Shown here: piece after piece, positions 1-8,060 of the stretch
Numbering within the stretch: the stretch's first letter is position 1
How the letters are laid out: each line of letters starts with the position of its first letter
Assembly (NCBI GenBank): GCA_017623655.1
Contig: JAGAON010000001.1
Location: 1 to 44,232, forward strand
Reading direction: 5' to 3'
DNA from: Prevotella sp.
GTDB lineage: Bacteria > Bacteroidota > Bacteroidia > Bacteroidales > Bacteroidaceae
DNA: 44,232 bases
The notes under the pieces: model-generated
What the model was told of the DNA's origin: nothing
What the model saw: the letters and a program-made list of their open reading frames with translations, nothing else
The model's database searches: none
Translations under genes and position numbers: made by a program

Positions 1-38
1 AATTTATAATTTATAATTTATAATGTACAATGTATAAT
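1..38. repeat. AT-rich imperfect tandem repeat
   Basis: Reiterated TTATAATTTATAATTTATAA-type units followed by TGTACAATGTATAATTA. The same low-complexity sequence recurs at 10908-11015, so this is a dispersed spacer repeat and not gene sequence. Confidence 0.7.
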
Positions 39-78
39 TAGAAGGTGTGATTACGTGGTGCGGTTTTTCCACTCCGTG

Positions 79-115
79 TAACTCATAACTGATAACTAAT
101 AACTCACAACTAATC
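79..115. repeat. AACTCATAACTGATAACT-type spacer repeat
   Basis: Short reiterated AACT(C/A)ATAACT units directly in front of the first gene. Related sequence recurs at 8985-9071 and 24842-24862. It is probably a dispersed non-coding spacer. Confidence 0.5.
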
Positions 116-119
116 TGCC

Positions 120-437
120 ATGGAAAAAGAAAGTAAGAACAGGCAGCGCGTCATTGATGACATGATGGCGCTGATGAAGAGAAGCGAGGCCGAGGGTCTT
201 GTGTGGTGTTCGTCGAAGACGGATCTGATGGAGATGACGCACATACTGTATGACGCTGAGCTGGTAAGGGACGCCCAAGGGTTGCCGGTGACGTTTCAGG
301 AGCTGGTGCGCCGTGTCTGTGCCATAGTTCATGTGGCTGTTCCCGGCAACCCCAACCATCTTGTCTCACGCGCCCGGCAGAGGAAGGGACGCCGTATGCT
401 GCCGCTGCTGGCGAGGTATGAGGGTATGTTTATATAA
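120..437 (+). CDS. Small protein resembling the C-terminal domain of RteC
   Basis: A 105-aa basic protein. The stretch from about residue 28 (W-C-S-S-K-T-D-L-M-E-M) through a central F-Q-E-L helix to a basic R-A-R-Q-R-K-G tail recalls the C-terminal domain of RteC, a regulator of excision in Bacteroides conjugative transposons (pattern W-x-x-S-K-x-x-L, then an R/K-rich end). Full-length RteC is roughly twice as long, so this would be a stand-alone C-terminal domain. There is no signal peptide or membrane segment. No integrase or conjugation gene is visible nearby, so an actual role in mobilisation is inference. The ATG at 120 follows an AT-rich repeat with no clear ribosome binding site, as is common in this phylum. 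Confidence 0.5.
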   Translation: MEKESKNRQRVIDDMMALMKRSEAEGLVWCSSKTDLMEMTHILYDAELVRDAQGLPVTFQELVRRVCAIVHVAVPGNPNHLVSRARQRKGRRMLPLLARYEGMFI

Positions 438-455
438 AATAAATGCCGGAATAAT

Positions 456-486
456 TTTGTGATGAGAGAATAAATAAGTATATTTG
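456..486 (+). promoter_or_regulatory. Bacteroidota sigma-ABfr type promoter
   Basis: TTTG at 456-459, a 19-nt spacer, then TATATTTG at 479-486, matching the TTTG-N19/20-TAnnTTTG consensus. Transcription would start near 493 and leave a leader of about 180 nt, filled by palindromic repeats, in front of the gene at 667. Confidence 0.7.
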
Positions 487-504
487 CAGGGAATATATAA
501 ATGA

Positions 505-553
505 TGGAGTTAGCGGGAGTTATGCGGCTTGTGCCGCATGAAGTTAACGGACA
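505..553. repeat. Dispersed repeat with hairpin (GGAGTTAGCGG ... GTTAACGGACAA)
   Basis: GGAGTTAGCGGGAGTTAT, then the hairpin GCGGC-TTGT-GCCGC, then GAAGTTAACGGACAA. A second copy lies in the opposite orientation at 41575-41634. Its left arm (510-523) also pairs with ATAACTCCCGTTAA at 638-651, matching 13 of 14 positions, so the whole leader of the next gene could fold into one long structure. Confidence 0.75.
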
Positions 554-556
554 ACA

Positions 557-582
557 GTAGAGAAGATGTATTACATCGTCTC
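557..582. repeat. GTAGrGA palindromic element, GATGTATTACATC core
   Basis: GTAGAGAAGATGTA-TTACATCGTCTC is a slightly degenerate member of the family seen intact at 43973-43999 and 44028-44053. It lies directly beside the 505-553 repeat, in the 5' leader of the next gene. Confidence 0.7.
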
Positions 583-666
583 ACCAATATCAGCCGGACA
601 TTTGTCCGCTGACTCCCTGTAACTACTAAGCGGAGCGATAACTCCCGTTAATTCCCATATATAAAT

Positions 667-1563
667 GTGAGGCGTATGTATCAGCATGTATGTAAATGCT
701 CTCCGGAAGGGTATCTTTATGTTTCAAGGGAGGATGCCGTGGAATGCCTTGTGGCGGAAGAGATGTATGACCTTGACTTTGACGACCGCAGCATGGAGAT
801 GTTACGGTCATTCGTCACGGCGGGTGACCGTTGTCTGTCCCTGAACGCTTATTATGACGCCCTGAGACTATTCAGGCACGTGTTCGATGTGTTGCCTTGG
901 GACAGTAAGGGAGAAGCCGGGAAATTGTTTCAGCAGGCCGTCAGCGGAATGTGCTCCGCTACCGGCAGTCGGGATGAATGCGCGTGGGAATGCGGAAGTG
1001 ACGCAATGGCGGGCTATTGGCAATGGCGTGAGGACAACGAAAGGGAGACCTTCGGGAATACGCTTCTCAAGCTGCACAATGGCGAACCGGTTGGGGATGA
1101 AGACATGGAGGATGTGCGGGAGACGCTGTTGGCAAGACGTTTCAAAGTGTGTTTCCTGCTTTCTCCGGAAGATGACACCCGCCGGCCTTACGTGTTGGAG
1201 GATGACGAGATACGCATTACTCCCGTAGTTGTAAGCGATGATGTGCTGAAGAGGATATTTTGCGGCTTCACGTATGATGTGTTCGTGCTAAGCCCTGACG
1301 TAAACGCTGAAGACATTTTGCGGGAACTTTCAAGGCACGGCCAATACAGCTGCGCACCGGTTGTCGTCATGGGCGATGCACCTGCGGAAAGTAATGACAA
1401 CATACATGTATGCCGTAGCATGAAAGAGGTGAAGTCCCGGTTATGGGATTATTGTGTCGCGTCACTGATAAACGGCTATATGCCCCGCCCCTTGCGGCAG
1501 GAGGAATGTCTGGACGTTTACAGCCGGTTGTTTCCGAATCCGTTAAACAGTCAAAAACATTAG
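667..1563 (+). CDS. Unrecognised 298-aa soluble protein
   Basis: The longest frame begins with GTG at 667; an in-frame ATG at 676 (residue 4) is the more likely start. The protein has no signal peptide or membrane segment. The N-terminal half is helical and cysteine-containing; residues about 45-75 (S-L-N-A-Y-Y-D-A-L-R-L-F) look like a single TPR-type helical hairpin. From about residue 155 it alternates beta strands and helices (FKVCFLLSP, DVFVLSP, APVVVMGD), which suggests a small Rossmann- or receiver-like fold, but I see no clear phosphoacceptor pattern. I do not recognise the family. A good promoter lies at 456-486, and a Fic-like gene relic begins three bases after its stop, so the two were probably once co-transcribed. 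Confidence 0.6.
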   Translation: MRRMYQHVCKCSPEGYLYVSREDAVECLVAEEMYDLDFDDRSMEMLRSFVTAGDRCLSLNAYYDALRLFRHVFDVLPWDSKGEAGKLFQQAVSGMCSATGSRDECAWECGSDAMAGYWQWREDNERETFGNTLLKLHNGEPVGDEDMEDVRETLLARRFKVCFLLSPEDDTRRPYVLEDDEIRITPVVVSDDVLKRIFCGFTYDVFVLSPDVNAEDILRELSRHGQYSCAPVVVMGDAPAESNDNIHVCRSMKEVKSRLWDYCVASLINGYMPRPLRQEECLDVYSRLFPNPLNSQKH

Positions 1564-1566
1564 ATA

Positions 1567-1656
1567 ATGAATGACTTTGAAGAATACATAAGACAAGGCG
1601 AGCCTCAGAAAAGAGGTGGATTCAGAATGTGTAATACAATAGAAACAATCAGGTGA
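1567..1656 (+). pseudogene. Truncated start of a Fic-family gene (29-codon relic)
   Basis: The frame reads M-N-D-F-E-E-Y-I-R-Q-G-E-P-Q-K-R-G and then stops after 29 codons. The opening (DFEEYIRQGEP-x-K) matches, from memory, the N-terminus of Bacteroidales Fic-domain proteins, which usually continue for some 200-300 residues. Only that first block is left; the following sequence turns abruptly AT-rich. It starts 3 nt after the preceding gene's stop. The simplest reading is that the AT-rich island replaced or disrupted a Fic gene here. It could alternatively be a genuine micro-ORF. Confidence 0.4.
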
Positions 1657-1745
1657 TGCAAACCAAATATTCTTAAATACACTATGTATTATTTCAAGAT
1701 AATCATACGTTAATTTGATAACTTTATAACATAATAAGCTAAGAT

Positions 1746-2624
1746 ATGGATAATCAATATAAAAACATAAATTTCAAAGAGTTCTGTAAAGAATTAGGAA
1801 CTGAATTCATTCAAGAAATGAATGAAGCTCAAATAAAAGAAGATGAACATGATTTTAATGGTATTAGAGACGGTCTGAAAAAAGGGAAATGTTATATTTG
1901 TGGAAAACCATTGGATTATGTGGACGAAAAAAATCCTTGTTTTCATTGGCTAATCAATCCTGTTATAAAGAAAAAACTGTTAAAAAAGCTGCTTTATAGT
2001 GGTAAAGGTCTTTTGGAATTGTATGGTTATTTAACATGGGTTGCAAATTCCGATAAGCCATTTGCTAATATTGATGATACAAGTGAAGGAAATGACCGTA
2101 ATAAAATTTTTGAATCTACAATTAGATATAAAGAGTTCGAATGGACATTTTCTCTTGCGAAAACTGATTTTGAAGGACACCCAGGTACAAATACCGACTA
2201 TTCACATTTCCACATTCAGATGAAGAAAAACGGGAATGTGATAATTAAATTTAGTGACTATCATATTCCTTTTTCTGGTAATGATAAATTGATGATTGAA
2301 ATGATGAATCAAGGTGTTATGACACATATTCCGAATTATGAAGCAGGTATGAATCTTTTCTCAGAATTGGACTATGATGAATTCCTGCAATTGATGCATC
2401 GTGCTGATTCGGAAAAATCTGCAACTTTTCGGATACAAACATTAATTGGAATTCCCAAACACTGCAAAAAGGAAGTATCAATTAAATTTCAAGAATTGCG
2501 ACAAAATACCAATTGGACTGTCCCTGTGATAATCAAATACTTAAATAAGGAATATGGTTATGGTATTAAATATAAGATACAAATAATTCCAATTAATCCC
2601 ATAACCAAATCACATCGAAAGTAG
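1746..2624 (+). CDS. Unrecognised AT-rich protein with CxxC and HxHxQ motifs
   Basis: A 292-aa soluble protein with much lower GC than the flanks. Two features stand out: a possible metal site made by C49-x-x-C52 plus C65-x-H67, and the strand S-H154-F-H156-I-Q158. An H-x-H-x-Q strand together with an upstream CxxC is the arrangement of galactose-1-phosphate uridylyltransferase, a branch of the HIT superfamily, but nothing else here lets me assign that family and the match may be chance. The C-terminus is basic. The gene is convergent with the R-M operon, with 50 bp between stops, and shares its base composition, so it probably arrived with it. A defence or nucleotide-processing role is a guess from context. 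Confidence 0.6.
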   Translation: MDNQYKNINFKEFCKELGTEFIQEMNEAQIKEDEHDFNGIRDGLKKGKCYICGKPLDYVDEKNPCFHWLINPVIKKKLLKKLLYSGKGLLELYGYLTWVANSDKPFANIDDTSEGNDRNKIFESTIRYKEFEWTFSLAKTDFEGHPGTNTDYSHFHIQMKKNGNVIIKFSDYHIPFSGNDKLMIEMMNQGVMTHIPNYEAGMNLFSELDYDEFLQLMHRADSEKSATFRIQTLIGIPKHCKKEVSIKFQELRQNTNWTVPVIIKYLNKEYGYGIKYKIQIIPINPITKSHRK

Positions 2625-2674
2625 ATGCAATAGGTTATGAGACAATATATATATCAACATAAACGCCTAATGGG

Positions 2675-5600
2675 CTACATTGGTTTTATCATTGATTCTA
2701 TGAAGGATATTTCATCTTCTGATAGGCCGTATTTTGTATAGAGTTGTTGGTCAATTTCTGGAATACTCTTACTCCAATCAATATCGGAGTTTGATGTAAA
2801 GTCTTGCATCGGAACAAATTTATAAACTTTGCTCATTGCGTGTTGAGAGACTTTTGATGCACTGACTAAAATACGAAGAAACTTTGTACGAAGATATTTT
2901 GCGAAATTCTCTGTTTCCTTTTTTGTTTCAAATGCAGCATATAAATACGACTGAGAACATACAGATTTAGCTGGAGCAATTTCAGGGATTCCTATAATCT
3001 TATGTGGAAAAGATTCACTTGCTCCATATGCTTCGGGAACAAATACCTTTGGTTTGTCTATATCAGAAACATTTTTTTTAATATCATCTCGTGAAACATA
3101 TTCAACAGATCTGCCACTCCGTTTAATCATATACAAAGCGATATCATTCTCTTTATGTTTTTGCGCATATACTTTAATAGATGACTTTGAACTACCAAGT
3201 GGGTTAGTTGGAATGCCAAATGGAGTATCAGATGATATGATTTTTTCAACAAAAGATGTACTTTTTATTAGAATTTTTTCAACGATGAAAGCTAAAATAG
3301 TTTCCCTTATAAAAATATCAAATTGTCCTAAGTCTCTACTTTCTATAAATTTATTTTTATCGCGATTCAGTTCATATTCGCATTTTCCATAATATGATGT
3401 GGTATATAAGAAATAGCAACATCCTCCTTTTATTTCTGCATTTGGGAACAAATCTTTTGCATTCGTATAAGCAACCATTTTCATTACATGTTTGGATGTT
3501 AGCATAGTTTTACGAAAATCTCCAACAAGATTCTCTCTACCTCCAGTAAACCAACGAGAAGGTATAACCATAGAAGTGTAAGTCGAATTTAAGAAAAATG
3601 CTACATGGCAGAAATCCTGATATATGGAGGCATCGTTAGAACCGCCACTACCACCTTTATCTTGATATGGGGGATTACCAATTATTACATCAAAATTCAT
3701 ATTTTTTAATTTCTTTATTATCTTTTCGTTTTTATTGCCGATTAAATCATACGATGTGAAATCGGAGAATATGTTTTCAACTGGCATACCGAGCAAGGTG
3801 TAAATCTTGCGGGTAAACTCGTATGCCAATGTTGAGGTTGGGATTGCATATAATCTTGCTTTTACTTTCTCGCTAAACCTTTTGTATAATGCTATGGAGA
3901 ATTCGCCTTGCTTAGATGCAATATCAAGAAATTTTGCATCTTCCTTATTATCCAATTCTTCGAATGGCAGCATTGCAACCATCTCATCTGCAACCTTTGC
4001 AGGGGTAACTATCTCCGAATCAGACAAACGCCCGAACTTGCGCATGGCTACCTCAACACGTTCAAGAGGAGTAAGAGCCGTATCACATATTAGGTCATTG
4101 ACATTCTCAATCTTGAAATCCAATTTTTGAAGAATAAACGGATTGCTCTTTTGCTGAATTACTCTCAATACATTGATATTCAGACCAAGATTTTTAGTGA
4201 TACGCTGATTGTCTTTCGTTAACGGAATGGCACTAATTATCTCTTCTAACGACTTTACTCTTGATTCCGTCAGAAAAGCAAAGAAGAGAACACGAGCATA
4301 ATAAGCGGCCAATTGTTTTCTCAATTTATTGTTGTCCTCAACTTCTTGCGGCTGTTCGGGTTGCTGATTATTGTTGTTTTCTGGTTCAGCATCATCTTTT
4401 TGTTGTTCAGTTGGTTTATCAGGATTATCATAATCTTCTCCCTCACCCTCCGTTGGTTTAATCTGCAAACCGTTTTTAGCGTCAATCGGTGCTATACCTT
4501 GAATTATTTTAAGAATTTCATAATCCTCCAAGAGGATATTGTCTGCCGGTATCTCAGTTGCGTCATCTATAATACTGCGGTTACGGGAATATTCGCGTAC
4601 GGCATCTGTAATATTAGCCGGAGTCACTTCCTGCAATTTGTTCTTATTTAGCACAATGATTGGCGAAATTGACAGTTCTTTTGCTATACGTTCTTTTAAT
4701 TGCATATTGCCTTGAACCTCCGTATTGACATTATAGAGCTGTGACTTCATTTCCTGCAAACGAAACATGCGGTTGGGGTCGAAGTCCACTAACAGCGTCT
4801 GTGGCTTCATGTTATATTTAATGATATTTCCGTTTTCGTCTTTGAAGGTCGTAACATACTGATTTTGTAAACGGAATATCGCCTGATCATATTCTTGTGG
4901 CGAAGCTGTTCCTTTAAGATAAATCATTGTATCCCATTGTGGAACCGTTGTACCTGTCAACATACGGTTAACGGTCAGTGTCAATGTTTTGCGCCCCTTT
5001 TCTTCATAATCTTTGATAGCCCGCTTTATATCATCTGTGCTTTTATATTTCTTTATATTGTTAAAGCCTGCGATATTGATTATTTTATATTCGCCAAGAT
5101 TTTTAAATTGCTTTTGTTTTCTATGAATCAATGCAGCCATGGCATCACAAGAAGAGCGGAAGGGTAATACTACAACAATATGGCGACACATTTTACCCTC
5201 TTTGATTTTGTCGTAATCAAGAAATCCGAATAAATTCTCATCTTCTTTTGTGCCGTCAATTACTTCCAGCAAATCCAATATCTCTGCTTCATGTATAAAT
5301 TGCTGATGACTTCCGTCTTCTTTTGCTATCATTGAATGAGGACGAAATAACTCGGAAAATGCGTAAGTAATCCCCCTTTTTCGCAATTCTTCCATCTTTT
5401 TTATAGATGATTTATTTGGGGTGAATGCAAAGCGAATCATCTGAGGAAAACCATAATAAGGATTATCCCATTCATTGTATTCGTCATCATCCAAATGTTC
5501 ATCATCCCACTGTTTTTGTGCATCGATAATATCCGTAAACTGAACAAAGGCAATTATATCCTCTTTCTGAAATTCATCACCCATCAGAATTCGGTATGGT

Positions 5601-6643
5601 GTACCAGAAAGATGTATTCTGATTTTTGTATATAATGCTTTTACCGCATCTTCAACTTGGTCCAAAGTCTCAAAACCATCGACACTCTTCAGCTCTTTTG
5701 CTATTTCAGACTTCTTGAAGCGTTGCTCCTGCAATACTTTCCCATAGGAAGTAGCCCTGGCACCGAAATGTGTCTCGTCAATAATTAGTAAATCAATCTG
5801 ATGCTCAAAAACTTCTTTATGTTTAGCTTTTATTTTCTCACCTTGCAAATCCTGCAGTGTCAAGAATAATGCAACTTTATCACCAACTGCCAACGTATCG
5901 GCAATGATGTTTTCATTACTATTCAACACATCGCCATCCAAGAACTTGTATCCGGCAAAATCCACATGGCTTTCAATCGTCTTTTTCCATTCCTCTTTTA
6001 CATCAGCTTTTGCGGAAACGACAACAACAAGATTTGCATCCATTTCTTTGGCGCAACACATGGCTGTGAAAGATTTACCAAACCGCATGACCGCATACAG
6101 CAATAGATTTGTTCGCCCAGCGGCTACTGCTGTCTTGAAGTTGTCGATAACCTGTTGCTGGTTTGCTCTCGGTCTGAATTTTTTCTTTCGCTTATAGGTA
6201 AATGTTTGTGGCAGTCTATCGGGTGAATAGAACTGATATTTTCCATCTTTTGCAATTGCACTTTGATTAATATCCAATATTGCCTCATTCAAATCTGCCG
6301 TCGTAGCCTCTTTGAAAAACTCATTTGAATAGTAAGGTAAATCTCTGAAAGTATTTGGCTGTAGCCGTTCTTTGCCTTTCTCCTTTTCCAGAAAAGTATG
6401 AACAGAATAATCACGGAAGATAGTCTCCTCGTCAATCTGTGCAGAATGTTCGTATTGCTTTATGAGATTAGGGAATATCCTTCTCCACTCATTCAAACGT
6501 ACACGCACACCCCTTGCTGTGTCTCCAACCTTCAGGTAGTTAGGGATAGTTTCAGTTGAAAACGCATAGATGTGTGGTTCAACTCTTCCTGTGATTATAC
6601 CATCAAGAAATGTCGTGTCTTTTCTTGTGTTTATGTCAGCCAT
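2675..6643 (-). CDS. Single-chain R-M enzyme: GIY-YIG-like nuclease, SF2 helicase, Eco57I-like N6-adenine methylase
   Basis: A 1322-aa protein. The frame is open further upstream, but the ATG at 6643 lies 2 nt after the upstream stop and is preceded by an AGGAAA-type site. Domains in order: residues about 24-115 look like a GIY-YIG/T5orf172 nuclease (HIYAF, K38-V-G-D-T, R47, then YSNEFF with E108 as candidate metal ligand). Residues about 180-620 are an SF2 helicase/translocase (Walker A M-R-F-G-K-S 186-191, DETH box 289-292, motif VI region near 590). An acidic and glutamine-rich linker spans about 735-776. An N6-adenine methylase follows (SAM motif F-L-D-I-A-S-K-Q-G near 904, catalytic NPPY near 990), and the C-terminal ~300 residues are the expected target-recognition region. 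It resembles type ISP enzymes, but those carry an Mrr-like nuclease in front. It should both cut and methylate DNA. Confidence 0.85.
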   Translation of the reverse strand: MADINTRKDTTFLDGIITGRVEPHIYAFSTETIPNYLKVGDTARGVRVRLNEWRRIFPNLIKQYEHSAQIDEETIFRDYSVHTFLEKEKGKERLQPNTFRDLPYYSNEFFKEATTADLNEAILDINQSAIAKDGKYQFYSPDRLPQTFTYKRKKKFRPRANQQQVIDNFKTAVAAGRTNLLLYAVMRFGKSFTAMCCAKEMDANLVVVVSAKADVKEEWKKTIESHVDFAGYKFLDGDVLNSNENIIADTLAVGDKVALFLTLQDLQGEKIKAKHKEVFEHQIDLLIIDETHFGARATSYGKVLQEQRFKKSEIAKELKSVDGFETLDQVEDAVKALYTKIRIHLSGTPYRILMGDEFQKEDIIAFVQFTDIIDAQKQWDDEHLDDDEYNEWDNPYYGFPQMIRFAFTPNKSSIKKMEELRKRGITYAFSELFRPHSMIAKEDGSHQQFIHEAEILDLLEVIDGTKEDENLFGFLDYDKIKEGKMCRHIVVVLPFRSSCDAMAALIHRKQKQFKNLGEYKIINIAGFNNIKKYKSTDDIKRAIKDYEEKGRKTLTLTVNRMLTGTTVPQWDTMIYLKGTASPQEYDQAIFRLQNQYVTTFKDENGNIIKYNMKPQTLLVDFDPNRMFRLQEMKSQLYNVNTEVQGNMQLKERIAKELSISPIIVLNKNKLQEVTPANITDAVREYSRNRSIIDDATEIPADNILLEDYEILKIIQGIAPIDAKNGLQIKPTEGEGEDYDNPDKPTEQQKDDAEPENNNNQQPEQPQEVEDNNKLRKQLAAYYARVLFFAFLTESRVKSLEEIISAIPLTKDNQRITKNLGLNINVLRVIQQKSNPFILQKLDFKIENVNDLICDTALTPLERVEVAMRKFGRLSDSEIVTPAKVADEMVAMLPFEELDNKEDAKFLDIASKQGEFSIALYKRFSEKVKARLYAIPTSTLAYEFTRKIYTLLGMPVENIFSDFTSYDLIGNKNEKIIKKLKNMNFDVIIGNPPYQDKGGSGGSNDASIYQDFCHVAFFLNSTYTSMVIPSRWFTGGRENLVGDFRKTMLTSKHVMKMVAYTNAKDLFPNAEIKGGCCYFLYTTSYYGKCEYELNRDKNKFIESRDLGQFDIFIRETILAFIVEKILIKSTSFVEKIISSDTPFGIPTNPLGSSKSSIKVYAQKHKENDIALYMIKRSGRSVEYVSRDDIKKNVSDIDKPKVFVPEAYGASESFPHKIIGIPEIAPAKSVCSQSYLYAAFETKKETENFAKYLRTKFLRILVSASKVSQHAMSKVYKFVPMQDFTSNSDIDWSKSIPEIDQQLYTKYGLSEDEISFIESMIKPM

Positions 6644-6645
6644 TC

Positions 6646-7644
6646 TTATTTCCTTTCTTTCAATAATGATACAAAGGTTAGCGCTTCTTTCTTCTGCCAG
6701 TCCATAATTTTGCAATAAATGCCGTTGTGCTTGTGCATATTGCCGGTCTTGCATCCCTCACATGGAATCATTTCCGGCTCATCGAACAATGACTGCTGCG
6801 CCGAAGGTTTCATGCCGCAACTGTCGGGAACAACGCATTTCAGTCCGTCCATCTGCCAGACGTTCCACGAAATGATATATGCAATATAATTGATGGATCT
6901 CAACAATGGTCGCTTGCCGAACTTTTGTTGATAGTATTCAATAAAGGAGACAAGCATGGATTCACGGGCTATCAGCAAATTGTCGCCCTGCCACTCGTAG
7001 GCGTAAATGCTCTTATACGCTTCCTGCGCCCATTCCAGCCATTCACCGGAAGTTTCCGTGTTTTCGCCAACTACACGCAACTTGCGGTCAAGCAAACCGA
7101 TACGCTGTTCTAAGGGAATAGCCTCCCCTGTTGTGGTGTCATATCGGCTTATGATATAAGGAGCTTCCCCGCAGGTTATCTCCAGCCGGGTGTCACGTAC
7201 ATAATCTTTCCAAGTCTTGCTTTCCGGGAATTGAATTTTCTCTGAGGTGGGTTTCCACCGATGGCATCCTTGTTCGTCGGTGTATTCCGTATTGAACACA
7301 TCTTTTCTTCCAAACCATGCCTCGTCAATCAGGTTGTTCTGCGCATTGCATATCCATGATGGAGTGAACACCTCTGCCATTTCTCGCGAACGTGCGGTTT
7401 GGGTGTCACGGCTTTTAAGGATACGTGGCATGATGACATACCCGTTATCTCCGGTAATAAGACTGGGAAGAATTGGCGAATCATATTGATACCCTTCGCC
7501 CAGATATTCATAATCGGAAGTCGCCCAAAAGATATTGCGCTGAATGTCCTCCTTACTCGTTGTATGGTCTTTGAGCAGGATATTCAACAGTTCGGGCGAA
7601 AGCCGAAAGATACTATCTTCCAATATATCAATTTCAACAGGCAT
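6646..7644 (-). CDS. R-M partner protein with a methylase-like fold but no NPPY
   Basis: A 332-aa protein, first gene of the operon; its stop lies 2 nt before the start of the large R-M gene. Residues 89-100 (M-A-E-V-F-T-P-S-W-I-C-N) match the E-(F/V)-F-T-P element at the entry to type I and Eco57I-like methylase domains. L-E-I-T-C-G-E-A-P-Y resembles a SAM-binding motif, and a later Y-E-W-Q-G-D-N-L-L-I-A-R segment resembles the acidic-loop helix. I see no catalytic (N/D)PP(Y/F). A cysteine cluster near the C-terminus (C-G-M-K-P, C-E-G-C, then H and C) could bind zinc. Similar proteins tend to be labelled restriction subunit M. It probably assists the large subunit in DNA binding or regulation; that is inference. 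Confidence 0.7.
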   Translation of the reverse strand: MPVEIDILEDSIFRLSPELLNILLKDHTTSKEDIQRNIFWATSDYEYLGEGYQYDSPILPSLITGDNGYVIMPRILKSRDTQTARSREMAEVFTPSWICNAQNNLIDEAWFGRKDVFNTEYTDEQGCHRWKPTSEKIQFPESKTWKDYVRDTRLEITCGEAPYIISRYDTTTGEAIPLEQRIGLLDRKLRVVGENTETSGEWLEWAQEAYKSIYAYEWQGDNLLIARESMLVSFIEYYQQKFGKRPLLRSINYIAYIISWNVWQMDGLKCVVPDSCGMKPSAQQSLFDEPEMIPCEGCKTGNMHKHNGIYCKIMDWQKKEALTFVSLLKERK

Positions 7645-7669
7645 TTTATATCGGGTTTATTGATTAATC

Positions 7670-7738
7670 TTACCGATGCTTTGCAGCAAAGGCATCTTTG
7701 AAAACGTGTTTCAATACGCTTACCCACATTTTGGGCAT
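7670..7738 (-). CDS. Possible 22-aa upstream ORF before the R-M operon
   Basis: ATG at 7738 to TAA at 7670 encodes a basic, amphipathic 22-residue peptide (M-P-K-M-W-V-S-V-L-K-H...). It lies 25 nt upstream of the R-M operon start, behind a TAACTTTA-like -7 element. It may be a regulatory leader ORF or chance; length alone gives no support. Confidence 0.2.
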   Translation of the reverse strand: MPKMWVSVLKHVFKDAFAAKHR

Positions 7739-7880
7739 AAAGTTACACAAAAAATCTTAGAATCGTGTATTTTTATCAGCCAATATACTTATTGTATGCC
7801 ATTTTTACATTGTTTTTCCGCTAAATGTTGCCAGTATGATTATTTTCGGGCGGATATACATATCTATATACACATAAGTA

Positions 7881-7912
7881 TTGCAAACGGCTGCCGGATG
7901 TTGTACCTTTGC
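7881..7912 (+). promoter_or_regulatory. Promoter of the M15/HU/micro-protein unit
   Basis: TTGC at 7881-7884, a 19-nt spacer and TACCTTTGC at 7904-7912 fit the Bacteroidota TTTG-N19-TAnnTTTG consensus, with one change in the -33 box. The predicted leader is about 140 nt long. Confidence 0.7.
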
Positions 7913-7919
7913 AAATGGA

Positions 7920-8043
7920 AACAGGATAACAGAGTAACATTGGCCGGAGGTTCTTGGATGACCGCAACCATAGAAGGCCTTTCGCCTGCAAGCGGAAGAA
8001 ACCGCAGGACTTCCGGCCTCCGGACCTAATACCTTAATAATAT
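7920..8043 (+). promoter_or_regulatory. Structured 5' leader of the M15 unit
   Basis: CCGGAGG at 7944-7950 pairs perfectly with CCTCCGG at 8017-8023. Inside it, CCTG/CAGG and CGG/CCG arms form a second hairpin at about 7985-8008. The outer stem closes a loop of about 65 nt. The leader ends in a short AT-rich single-stranded stretch before the ATG at 8061. This could be a cis-regulatory RNA; it matches no riboswitch class that I recognise. Confidence 0.45.
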
Positions 8044-8060
8044 AATATAAAGAGAAAACC

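Noticed and set aside
6644-6754. Upstream extension of the large R-M protein (37 codons)
   Set aside because: It would overlap the preceding gene by over 100 bp; the ATG at 6643 has a good ribosome binding site and 2-bp spacing.
7676-8029. 117-codon frame in the gap before the M15 gene
   Set aside because: It crosses the predicted promoter and folded leader, has odd composition and resembles no protein.
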